From Agaribacillus sp965228415 (GTDB lineage Bacteria > Bacteroidota > Bacteroidia > Cytophagales > Cyclobacteriaceae): 64,000 nucleotides of DNA. Below, piece after piece: positions 1-9,400 of this stretch. The stretch covers positions 2,728,001 through 2,792,000 of the forward strand of contig OZ245814.1 in assembly GCA_965228415.1 (NCBI GenBank). The letters run 5' to 3'. The position numbers and the translations under genes are program-made. The stretch's first letter is position 1, and each line of letters starts with the position of its first letter. The notes under the pieces were generated by a model, which was not told where the DNA came from, made no database searches, and saw only the letters and a list, made by a program, of their open reading frames with translations.

Positions 1-8
1 CTGTCAAA

Positions 9-1559
9 TCATTCAAATTCTATTTTGAGCGTGTGTGCCAGACTGCCGGAACTATTGGATGGCAAGCTCACAGACAAAAAATTATCTGACTGCTCAAATT
101 CAAGATTCTTGCTTTGATCGTCCAACAGCTTTATAGATTTAACATCAGATTCCAGCAGACCTTTGGAGCGTCCCAGGGATTTGATTTCAATTTTGTTATC
201 TTCGGGCCAATCCAGCAAAATGGCATAAAGCACACCTGCTTTGGTAGTAAATCGGATATCTTCGGCGGTAAAACCTTTGTTCTCCTTGCGTTCAGACATA
301 TACCCTTCTGCTACCTTAGTAGGTCCCTCTCCAAATACCTTCCAATAATCCGTATCATAAATAGCCTCTCCATTTACTTTGAGCCAGGCACCCATTTCCA
401 ATAGCACATCTTTTTGGTCTTCGGGAATGGTGCCATCCGCTTTTGGCCCAACATTAAGGAGCAAACAACCGTTTTTGCTGACAATATCCACTAGGTCATC
501 AATAAGCCTGTTAGCATCTTTTGATTCCCAATCCTCGACATAACTCCATGAGTTTTCACCAATTGATGTATCGGTTTGCCAGGGAATTTTTCTGATATCA
601 GACATTTTCCCTCTTTCCAGGTCATGTACAAAAGTGCCTTCGGGAAAAGACTCATAGCGAAAGTTTTTATCCTGCAATACTACTCCTTTGTTCCATTCAA
701 TGCCTTTGTTATAGTAATATGCCGCCAACCTGGGGTGGTATTCCTTGAATTCATCACGATCCACGTAAAAGTCAAGCCAAAGAACATCCGGTTGGTATTG
801 ATCTAAAATATCCGTAGTGCGATTCCACCATAACTCCTTAAACTCCTGGCTGACAGGTTCATCCAGCCTGGTGCCTTTTTTACTGTACAAGTCAGCATAT
901 TCCGGATCCATGGTATCAAAATGAGGCTTTTTATTATAATATGCCCAATTAAAGGCAAAGTGTGAAGAGACACCCATCTTCATTCCCTGACTACGCCCCG
1001 CATCAAAGAGCTCTTTTATAATATCCCGCTTAGGACCCATATTGACCGCATTCCAGGGGGTGAAATTTGAATTATACATGGCAAACCCATCGTGATGTTC
1101 AGCCACAGGTACTACATATTTAGCGCCCGCTCGTTTAAAAAGACCGATCCATTCCGCAGCATCAAATTTTTCGGTGGTAAACCTGGGGATAAAATCCTTG
1201 TATCCAAATTCTTTCTGATCGCCGTAATGTTCTTTATGGTGTAGATATACCTTGTTTGGGCCTTCGCTTTCCAGGTTAAGCTGCGCCGAAAAAGTAGCCG
1301 TATCCATATACATTAACCTGGGGTACCACTCTTTGCTAAACGCAGGCACGCTATAAGGGCCCCAGTGAATAAAAATTCCAAACTTTGCATCCTTAAACCA
1401 ATTCGGGATCTCATAAGCTTCAAGGGATTTCCAATTAGCTTCGTATTTCCCTGCAACCGCCTCGCTTTCAGTTGGTTTTTCCTCCTTGAGCCGTTGGTAG
1501 CAGCCGGTAGTTAAAATGGTGAAAACTGAAACAAGAAATATTATATTTTTAATGTTCAT
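9..1559 (-). CDS. GH29 alpha-L-fucosidase, lipoprotein
   Basis: The 516-residue product begins with a lipoprotein signal (lipobox LTTGC, lipidated Cys20), so it should be anchored in the cell envelope. It is a recognisable GH29 enzyme: the N-terminal GIFIHWGPYSVPAF stretch (about 61-74), the HHDGFAMY motif (155-162) and DVLWLDF, whose Asp263 sits at the family's catalytic nucleophile position. The C-terminal part (about 400-516) looks like the usual beta-sandwich. GH29 releases L-fucose from non-reducing ends with retention of configuration. It is the most distal gene of PUL 1 on this strand, 240 bp behind the GH2 gene, and may have its own promoter. The released fucose fits the L-fucose oxidation operon at about 34-36 kb. 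Family assignment is secure; linkage specificity cannot be read. Confidence 0.93.
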   Translation of the reverse strand: MNIKNIIFLVSVFTILTTGCYQRLKEEKPTESEAVAGKYEANWKSLEAYEIPNWFKDAKFGIFIHWGPYSVPAFSKEWYPRLMYMDTATFSAQLNLESEGPNKVYLHHKEHYGDQKEFGYKDFIPRFTTEKFDAAEWIGLFKRAGAKYVVPVAEHHDGFAMYNSNFTPWNAVNMGPKRDIIKELFDAGRSQGMKMGVSSHFAFNWAYYNKKPHFDTMDPEYADLYSKKGTRLDEPVSQEFKELWWNRTTDILDQYQPDVLWLDFYVDRDEFKEYHPRLAAYYYNKGIEWNKGVVLQDKNFRYESFPEGTFVHDLERGKMSDIRKIPWQTDTSIGENSWSYVEDWESKDANRLIDDLVDIVSKNGCLLLNVGPKADGTIPEDQKDVLLEMGAWLKVNGEAIYDTDYWKVFGEGPTKVAEGYMSERKENKGFTAEDIRFTTKAGVLYAILLDWPEDNKIEIKSLGRSKGLLESDVKSIKLLDDQSKNLEFEQSDNFLSVSLPSNSSGSLAHTLKIEFE

Positions 1560-1799
1560 ATCTTTTGATTTGTAATAAAAGTTTTAATTTAAAAATTCTC
1601 TTTCCCCGGCTGGATTGTCAATTCACTCTTTTTTTTGGCGTCCTACTGCCTGTAGTAAGATTTGTATTTATGCTGTAGCAATATGCAAACTCTTTCACCG
1701 GCAGGGTATAACATATATTTCAAATACTAACACAAATGTGCAATTGAAGGTAAATTCTTGTCTAAATGGGCCAATTCCTTTTTTTTATTTGTCTTCGTT

Positions 1800-4673
1800 T
1801 TATTTTTCTGATTTGTTTCTTTTTATTTCTATGCCATTTAACACAATCCCCGATTGCCCTGAGAGATCTTTGAACGTTATGGTTATTGGTTGATTACGCG
1901 CTGCGGTTATGATCACCTCATTATGAGCAGGCTGCTGATTTCCAAGTTTTGCGCCAAAAGATGGGGGCTGATAGGCTGTCAATAGTCTATTTTCCGCGCT
2001 GGCATCATTGACGGCCACTTGTATGTTGCTTTCATTTTTTTTCGCGTTTTCCATCATGTGATGATAGCAGCGGATTGTATATGCTCCCTGATCCAGGCCT
2101 GAAATAGTCAAAACCAGTTGTGCTGTTGCGTCCACTCTTACACCATCGACGCCGACATAAGGCAGGTTTGATGAAAGTCCCCAACCATCAAACCAATCCA
2201 GCTCTCCTTCGGAGGCCGCAAGTTTAATATTAACCTGCGGATGATCTTTGGAGACTACGGTGGATGATACCCCGTCATCACTTTCCCACGATGACCATCC
2301 AAACTGTAACAAAGGTTCCTCGCCCCTGGCAAGATCCAGTTTGATAGGTTTAAAATCGTATATGGGTTTTGTCGCCGCCAGATTACGGGCCGGATTGTAA
2401 TAAGTGGTAGTTATAGAAGTCTCCCCCGGTTTAATACCTTTAGCCGAAGCTTTTAATTTAATCACACCGGGTTTCTGGCCGGATCGAATTAAAAACGATG
2501 CCACACCGTGATATGCCTTCACGGGATTGGCGCCAATTTTTGTATTTCCAACGATGGTGCCATTACCTTCAAGACTTAGGCTTATCTGACTGGTATCTGA
2601 GGATATTTTGTTGCCTTTTCTATCTACCACATAAGCATAGGCCATTTTTATAGCTGACCCGTCAGCGTAAAAAGGCTGATCATCGGTAGGAACCTCTAAA
2701 TGAAGTTTATAGGGATTCCCTCCTTTAACAATGGTATGAGAGGCTATAACTTTACCGTTGGTGATACCTTTGGCCGTAAATTCTCCCTCCGTGAATGGAT
2801 AGGAAAACGTAAAGGACGGGTGATCAATGTACAACCGCTGAGGATCCCTGTCGGGCTGTTGTGTAGCCACCAACTGGTTATTATGGTATAATGCCACCTC
2901 CTGGCAATTGCTAAACACCAATACTTTATTGTCGGTGGATGCGCGATGATCTGCAACATAAACTAACGGTTTGTGTATCAACTCTGATTGGTACCAGTAA
3001 TAAACGGGATTTGGAACCCTAAAGACTGAAAATACACGCCGCGGATATAAACCTCTTCTGGGTTTGAAAGATTGGTAATCGTGAGCAGTCCAAACGGCTA
3101 CACCGATGTGATTGGCTGATGCCCTTGCCTTTGACACTTCGAATTGATTTCTGGCAGCATCGGCGGAACTTCCATGTTCACAAAGGAAGACTATTTCATT
3201 GGGATTCAGCGGCATGTTCTGATAATCCATGGGCGTGTAGATATCACAGACACCGGAACTCATAGGCCCGGTCCAGGGACTTCCGTTGGAGGCGGTCATC
3301 CTGCCCGGATCTTCCTCTTTTGCTGCATAATGTAATCTTTCAACAGGTCCCCGATGGTTGATACTAGCGCCCCAAAGCAGAATGGAGGGGTGGTTTCTAT
3401 GATTTCGTATCATGACCCTCGTGGCTTTTTCCAAATTATCAAACCAGGTTTCACCACCAATACCGATCCAGGTCGGCGGTTCTTCATATAATAAAATTCC
3501 CAGGCTATCGCAGGCCTGAATAAATGAATCATCATGAGGATAATGCGCCAGCCGCACTACATTGAAACCTGCCTGTTTAAATTGAAAAGCATCTTTCCAG
3601 TGCAAAGAATTGGGGACAGCATCCCCTATATACGGATAAGCCTGGTGTCTGTTAGCACCGATTAACTCAACCGGTTTATCGTTTAACAAAAATCCCTTGT
3701 CCTTAATAAATTCAAATTTTCTAAGCCCCAACGGATTTTCGACAACATCAACCTGCCCGTCTTTTCCGATGACCTGCGTGTTTACACGATACAGGTAAGG
3801 GTCTTCAATCGACCACAGGCGTATGTCCTCGTGTAAGCCTCCCGTTTGGGAAAAGGTAAAATCAGCATTTGCAGCAATGACTTTTTCCGACGACATTCTT
3901 CCCACCACCATACCATCCCGGTCGATAATTCTTGTCAACAGCCGGCATTGTTGTGGAAGGTTCGACTCATTCCGCACGGTTGTTTTAACATTGATGGTTA
4001 CATCTTCGGGGGTGACCGAGGGCGTAGTTATAAACACCCCTGCATTTTTATCCTCCCACGGAAATGTCACATGTAACAAATCAGTGGTGACCAAATAAAC
4101 GTCCCTGTACAATCCGCTGAATTTGATGTAATCATATAGTGTTCCTTCAGGAGGAATATTGGCGTTGAGCCTGTTGTCTGCACTGATTAAAATGTCATTT
4201 TCACTACCATCAAAATTTAAATAATCGGTGATATCAAAATGGAATGGGGTGTACCCACCTATGTCATGCACTCCCACGTGGCGGCCGTTAATCCATAAAT
4301 TAGTTACCTGGTGCACACCTTCAAATTCAAGAAATACCTTTTTTGGCTGTTTGTCAGCTATTTTTAGCTTTTTCCTGTACCAACCTACATACCGGTGAAA
4401 TGTCTTTTGCAAGGGATCATCCTTCACACCATCCAAATCAAGGGACGTCAATTGCAAAGTATGGGGTAATACTACGGGCTCCCAGGTTGCCTTTTTTTCA
4501 TTCAATTGGATCGATTCTCCCTGATTTTTTTCAAGGTAAAATTGCCAGTCTGTATTGATCCGGATTTTTTCGCGAGGTGCTTCGGCAAGCCCCTGTGATC
4601 GTTGTTGACCAAATAATCCAGGTTGTGCCCACAAGCCGGATAGTAAAAAAATCAGGAGAAATTGCTTTTTCAT
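1800..4673 (-). CDS. GH2-family protein with altered acid/base site
   Basis: This 957-residue secreted protein has the GH2 layout: signal peptide (about 1-22), sugar-binding jelly roll (about 35-195), immunoglobulin-like domain (about 200-315), TIM barrel (about 320-600), then DUF4982/Big-like and a C-terminal malectin-like or CBM-like sandwich (about 775-950). Family landmarks are GLRKFEF, RLAHYPHDDSF and NHRNHPSILLW. The candidate nucleophile is Glu499 in FLCEHG. The strand that normally ends in Asn-Glu (acid/base) reads WGASINHRG at 434-442, so the usual Glu is Asn439 or His440. The frame is intact. It may act on an activated or unusual beta-galactoside, or work mainly in binding. It lies 28 bp downstream of the GH16 gene, probably in one transcript. 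GH2 membership is firm; the activity is open. Confidence 0.85.
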   Translation of the reverse strand: MKKQFLLIFLLSGLWAQPGLFGQQRSQGLAEAPREKIRINTDWQFYLEKNQGESIQLNEKKATWEPVVLPHTLQLTSLDLDGVKDDPLQKTFHRYVGWYRKKLKIADKQPKKVFLEFEGVHQVTNLWINGRHVGVHDIGGYTPFHFDITDYLNFDGSENDILISADNRLNANIPPEGTLYDYIKFSGLYRDVYLVTTDLLHVTFPWEDKNAGVFITTPSVTPEDVTINVKTTVRNESNLPQQCRLLTRIIDRDGMVVGRMSSEKVIAANADFTFSQTGGLHEDIRLWSIEDPYLYRVNTQVIGKDGQVDVVENPLGLRKFEFIKDKGFLLNDKPVELIGANRHQAYPYIGDAVPNSLHWKDAFQFKQAGFNVVRLAHYPHDDSFIQACDSLGILLYEEPPTWIGIGGETWFDNLEKATRVMIRNHRNHPSILLWGASINHRGPVERLHYAAKEEDPGRMTASNGSPWTGPMSSGVCDIYTPMDYQNMPLNPNEIVFLCEHGSSADAARNQFEVSKARASANHIGVAVWTAHDYQSFKPRRGLYPRRVFSVFRVPNPVYYWYQSELIHKPLVYVADHRASTDNKVLVFSNCQEVALYHNNQLVATQQPDRDPQRLYIDHPSFTFSYPFTEGEFTAKGITNGKVIASHTIVKGGNPYKLHLEVPTDDQPFYADGSAIKMAYAYVVDRKGNKISSDTSQISLSLEGNGTIVGNTKIGANPVKAYHGVASFLIRSGQKPGVIKLKASAKGIKPGETSITTTYYNPARNLAATKPIYDFKPIKLDLARGEEPLLQFGWSSWESDDGVSSTVVSKDHPQVNIKLAASEGELDWFDGWGLSSNLPYVGVDGVRVDATAQLVLTISGLDQGAYTIRCYHHMMENAKKNESNIQVAVNDASAENRLLTAYQPPSFGAKLGNQQPAHNEVIITAARNQPITITFKDLSGQSGIVLNGIEIKRNKSEK

Positions 4674-4701
4674 AATGAATATTTAGGGATTAGTTCGGTT
4701 T

Positions 4702-5571
4702 TTAGTTTTTAGCCTTTTGCCACGCTCTGAAATATTTGACGCGATAAGTCTTATTTGTACGGTTGTCATCGGGAAGTGCCCCAAACCATTTATTGGATTC
4801 ATTGTTGAAGTTAATTTCAAGGGGTTGGTGCCAATGTGTATTTTTGGCTTCCCGGAACAAAACGCCGTCAAGGTAAAAGCGGATAACGTCCTTATTCCAT
4901 TCGAGGCCCCAGACGTGATAATCCCGTTGTAATTCAAAAGGAATATAATACTTCTTAGACCGGTCAAAATGTTCGGTCACATTTCCCTTGTCTTTTGGCG
5001 CACGGAAAACGTGAAGGTTGGAATTCAGGTCATGCCGGTTATATTCCAGGCCCGGGGCATTTTCACAAATATCTATTTCGGTCCACCAATCGTTGCCTAC
5101 ATTGGTCATCCAGAAGCCAGTGACCCAGGGCGCATCTATGGCCTTTAGCTCAGCTTCAAAATATCCGTACAAAATTTTTTTCTTGCTTTTAACAAACCCG
5201 GATGTATGTGTGAATCCTTCGGGAAGCCTTTGATCGTTATGTTGATTAATGCTGAAGACGAGTTCTCCACCTTCAATACTCACATTGGAAGCATGAAAAA
5301 AAGTAGGTGGCCGTCCCTTCCATTTTGGGTTGTAGCCATACCATTTTGTTTGATTGAGTTTATCTTCTTCAAATTCATCCGAATATGATTTTAACAATAC
5401 CCAGTTCCCTTTGTTATCCTGATCGGACAAGGGCATTTTACTATTTTTCCTGGCCGGAGCATACCCAAAATCGAGAGAATCAGTGTATTGTTTCGGGGAT
5501 ATGGTGAGATCCTGCGCACGGATGGCAAAAGCCTGGAAAAGCAGGTATCCGGTAATTAGTTTTTTAATCAA
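4702..5571 (-). CDS. GH16 endo-glycanase
   Basis: The 289-residue product has a signal peptide (about 1-19, cut near IRAQ) and a single GH16 beta-jelly-roll domain. The family active-site signature ExDxxE is seen as EIDICE: Glu165 nucleophile, Asp167 helper, Glu170 acid/base. The flanking WWTEIDICENAPG and GFWMTN strands also fit. GH16 enzymes are endo-acting and retaining, and cut beta-1,3 or beta-1,4 bonds in glucans, galactans, agar-type glycans or keratan-type poly-N-acetyllactosamine. Next to GH2, GH29, sulfatase and hexosaminidases, an endo-beta-galactosidase role is the most economical reading, but the subfamily cannot be assigned by eye. There is no lipobox, so it is probably periplasmic or secreted. 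A 29-bp near-palindrome lies directly upstream of its start. Confidence 0.87.
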   Translation of the reverse strand: MIKKLITGYLLFQAFAIRAQDLTISPKQYTDSLDFGYAPARKNSKMPLSDQDNKGNWVLLKSYSDEFEEDKLNQTKWYGYNPKWKGRPPTFFHASNVSIEGGELVFSINQHNDQRLPEGFTHTSGFVKSKKKILYGYFEAELKAIDAPWVTGFWMTNVGNDWWTEIDICENAPGLEYNRHDLNSNLHVFRAPKDKGNVTEHFDRSKKYYIPFELQRDYHVWGLEWNKDVIRFYLDGVLFREAKNTHWHQPLEINFNNESNKWFGALPDDNRTNKTYRVKYFRAWQKAKN

Positions 5572-5581
5572 TTTGATATCG

Positions 5582-5610
5582 GTTTAAATGGCTAAATTAG
5601 CTATTTAAAC
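5582..5610. promoter_or_regulatory. 29-bp near-perfect palindrome before GH16
   Basis: Two 14-base arms (GTTTAAATGGCTAA and TTAGCTATTTAAAC) match at 13 of 14 positions around a single central base. The element ends 11 bp before the GH16 start codon, where an operator or a translation-controlling hairpin would sit. A related half-site, TTAAATGGCTA, occurs at 19489-19499 in the leader of the first GH20 gene. There is no T-run on the minus strand to support a terminator. Confidence 0.4.
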
Positions 5611-5731
5611 CCCCGGCATTTACCACTGTGGTTTTATTTCCTATCACAAATGATTTTAAGGACTAAATTTGCGCCATCACGGGAATGATTGCGGGTTTAT
5701 TGTAAGGCACCTTGCGTTTAAGAAGGCAAAA

Positions 5732-6481
5732 CTACTTTCCACTTTCAATAATCTTTATATCAGCAAATAACTCATAGAGCATTTTCTTGATTTGCTGAAA
5801 ATAGCTGACCTTCATCGAATAGATAATAGTTTCGAACTGATAGCGGTCCTCGCTTTCCGTAATAAATTTGACTGTCGGAAGTTTTTTCAAAGATGACCAG
5901 GGAGCATTGGCAAGAGCGAATTTCAAGGCTTTGGCAGTTTCGTCAATGGAATGTGTTTTTGGTAAATTGATGGAAAAAGAGTGGCTCTTAATTTTTTCAC
6001 TCACGTTTGGTTTACTTCTGATCTCTCCGGATATACGGCTGTACGGAATACTGACCATTTCTCCGCTGCCCGTTTCCAGTTCAAAAGTGCGGTATCCGAG
6101 TTTGGTGATTTTGCCGCTGACCTCATTGATTTTTACCCACTCATTTAAATTAAACGAATTGTCAAGCCTGAGAATGACACCTGCAAAAACATCTTTCATG
6201 GCTACCCATGATATGATAATCATAAGTACCGTACATAATGTCAAAAGAAAAACGGCGCCCCAGGTCTGGTCATCCAAAAAATAAATAATTGACCAGGACA
6301 CAAAAATCAGCCAGACGGCTATTTCAACGATGGGCAGAAACCTGTCAAGTTGTGATTTCAACATTCTTCTCCCCGGAAATTTTCTTTTAAATAGTTTTAA
6401 TACGGTAAAAAAGGCAAGTATTAATACCGCGGGAAGTATCAGATGTGTCAATACATTTACTAAAAAATTAAGTTCTTTCAT
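5732..6481 (-). CDS. Small MscS-type mechanosensitive channel
   Basis: The 249-residue inner-membrane protein has three hydrophobic helices (about 12-30, 50-68 and 76-98) followed by the MscS beta domain. The stretch GVILRLDNSFNLNEWVKINE, then VSGKITKLGY and SIPYSRISG (about 101-152), matches the pore-lining end and beta domain of the family. A short alpha/beta C-terminal domain follows. MscS channels open under membrane tension to release osmolytes. The gene starts 9 bp after the stop of the giant SLC12-type transporter-ATPase gene, so the two are almost certainly cotranscribed and probably act together in osmotic or ion balance. It is at the short end of the MscS range. The family call is sound; conductance and gating are unknown. 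Confidence 0.85.
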   Translation of the reverse strand: MKELNFLVNVLTHLILPAVLILAFFTVLKLFKRKFPGRRMLKSQLDRFLPIVEIAVWLIFVSWSIIYFLDDQTWGAVFLLTLCTVLMIIISWVAMKDVFAGVILRLDNSFNLNEWVKINEVSGKITKLGYRTFELETGSGEMVSIPYSRISGEIRSKPNVSEKIKSHSFSINLPKTHSIDETAKALKFALANAPWSSLKKLPTVKFITESEDRYQFETIIYSMKVSYFQQIKKMLYELFADIKIIESGK

Positions 6482-6490
6482 AAGCCGTAT

Positions 6491-9400
6491 TTATATAATA
6501 TGGTCTTCTGTCAATGCCTCCCTCAAATGTGGCAGTACATACCGGTTAATTTTGAGAATAGCAGCTGACTCGTCTACAATTCGCGCCCGTATTAAGAGAT
6601 TAATTTCGCTTGTTAACTTTTTCTCTTCCATCCTGACGATTCTTTGCAACCGCTCCCTGGAAAGTGATTTATGCAACAAAATCTGGGCAAGAATAATTGT
6701 TTTTTCAGCGTCCAAATCGTTCAGGCAATCAACCGAAGGGTTTTTCAACAACTTCAGTTTGATCTCGCCATCGTCGGTTATTTCCTCCATGCTGGTAATC
6801 CAGGCCTGCAAAGCCGCGCCGATGTTTCCCTTGGAAATATTAAAAATCTGACTGAATAACCGGGCCATTTCCAGGTTTCCCAGCTTATCTTCCGGGACGT
6901 CTGCCAGGCTAAACCGCAACCTACTGGATCTATGTCTTTTTAGAATGATCTGTTTGATTTGTTCTGTATTATAAGGTTCGATGTCAATGGTTTTGATAAA
7001 GGTATTTCCGAAGGCATTCAACTGGTTGATAAATTCAAAGCAGTGATTGTTCATGTTAAATACAAACAGGCATTTGGTACTGTATCTGTCCACCATCTCC
7101 ATAATTCTTTCTATCACCTCGTATCCCTGATCACTGCGCTCCCACCATAATTCCAGGTCATTGAAAATAATGGCAGTCTCCTTTTCAATCCGGTCAAAAA
7201 TGGCATTAAAATCTCCATAATACCGCATGCTCTTCTTGATAGCCTGATTGAAGGCTTTCACGCTTGTTGAACCTTCTTTGGGAGGATCTACAGTGTAAGT
7301 GTTTTCAGCCTCAAAATGCTTATAAGTCATCATTTTGGATAACAAGCTTTTTCCCGACCCGGCTGTTCCGGTAATTAATATCGCCCCGGAACGGGTGGAT
7401 TTATAAAGGTTAATGCCCTCATCGATGCGCAACTTGTCATTTTTTCGCAAAAGCCATAGCTCCCGGTCAATCATCTGTCCATGTAAAAAAAGCTGATTGT
7501 AATACAATGGCAATTTATCAACTACCTGTTTTTGGGGAGATACCTGGGTAATCAGCTTTAGAAAATCTTCTGTTGACGCCGTGTGACTTTTTTGCCCCTG
7601 CATTTTCTTGGCAGCCAATATACCTTCTGACTTACGGTAATATAAGTTAGTGGCTGCGTCCTGCAACTTATTTTTTAGTGATTTTCGGAAGCTGGCAAAT
7701 TTGCCGATGGCCTGTTGTTTCCTTTGCTCCCTTAAAATATAGTTAAGATCGAGCGCAGATTTTATAACTGCATAGCCATCCAGTTTACTCAAAACCAGTT
7801 TTCTGATTTCCGATATGTCCTTTTCATAATTATCAACAGCACTTCCAAGGTCATTTTCCTGTACCTGTAGCCTTTCTCCTTCCTCAGCGATAGTATCTAT
7901 AAATTCCTGCTTCCTTTGGTTGTCCAATGTCTTGGATGCCTCATTTTTGTAATTTTCAATGGTAAACTCTACTGCCCTGGAAACATCTGACTCAATATGG
8001 ACGGTTTTTTCCACCATCATCTGCAGCCTGTCGGTTTTTGTGGTCAACGGCTTTAGCAGGTTTTCTGACATGATGTATTCGACTGTTTTTACAGGAGAAA
8101 TCGACACTACGCTGACCTCCTCCGTATTGCCATTCATCAGGCTTTTGGGGTCGGCAATTTTGTATTGATCCGGCAAGCGGTCAAGCGTATCTTTTAGCTC
8201 TTCCTGGAATTTATCGAAGTTTTCTTTATAGTAAAATGTATTGCCTTCCTCGGCATCAACCAAACCCTTTATGGATTTGCTCTTTGCCATGTCATCCTTT
8301 ATTTTTTCAAATTGACGAAGCTTCTGATTGATATTTTGCGAAATGGAACTGGTGACGTCATGGTCTTCCGGCTTAAACTGGTCAAACTGCCTTATCAGTT
8401 CATTTTGAAAAGACAATAGCTTAACATCCAGGATGGTGTTGGCCATAGCCATATGCTGATTATGCAAACCGGAGCTTATCGTGTCAGCAAGCAGCTCACC
8501 TTGCAACTTTAATAATTTCTTCGATTTTAATTCCGATTTGAAAATGTTTTTAATCTTCAACCCCAACAAGTCATAGATGGCTTTTTGAATAACGCTGTTG
8601 TTGTTCACAAACAGATGGGTTTTATTTTTGTGAACATTAGCTTTCAGGCCTTCTTCTATATTTTGTAACTTTTCCTCCAGGCCATGACCGTGAGGCTTTT
8701 TGTTCGGCTCGGCTTCGCTTTCAAATTTTACCAACTCGCTGATCGTATTTCTAAGATCATGATTAAACTGGATCCCCAGCCGGTTTAACTCGGCCACCTG
8801 GCTGATAAGATTTTCCTTACCTTTCTGAAGAATTACCCAGGATGCTAAATGGTGATTATTCAATGAGTAATTCAAAGGCTTCTTAGAAACTTTGGATTTT
8901 AGCCTTTGGCCCCATGAAAAAGCTTTTAAATCTTTTTTGGCTTCTTCTTTTTCAAACTTGACAAATGTTTTTTTCGGAAGCTGTTTGAGGTGATCATTAT
9001 ATTTTTCATCAATTTGACGCAGGCTTTTGAGCAACAGGTCAGTTTGTGATTCAAGGTCCTGCTTGTGATGCTGCTCCAGTATCTCATCTAACAGGGAAAA
9101 GAAACCGGCGTTAAGAGATGACTGCCTTACCAAATCGTTATTACCATTTTCATGGCTGGCCTGTTGTTGTTTCAGTGTGGATAAATATGCCTTTGTTTTG
9201 CTTTTGATTTGTGATATCAGGTGAATGTATTCCGTAGAAAGCACAGCCACCACCTCATCATAAACGGCTCCTATGATTTTGTTGGACTGGTCGTTGAGAT
9301 TTTCAAACAACCCGGCGGCATTTTTTTGCGGGGGAAGCTCAATGTGGCTTTGCCTCAACAACGCTTCGTCCCTTTCACGTTGAACATCTTCAGAAACGGC

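Noticed and set aside
3354..3374. Frameshift or sequencing error explaining the missing GH2 Glu
   Set aside because: The reading frame is continuous and good GH2 motifs lie on both sides, so a local base error that changes only this motif is less likely than a real substitution.
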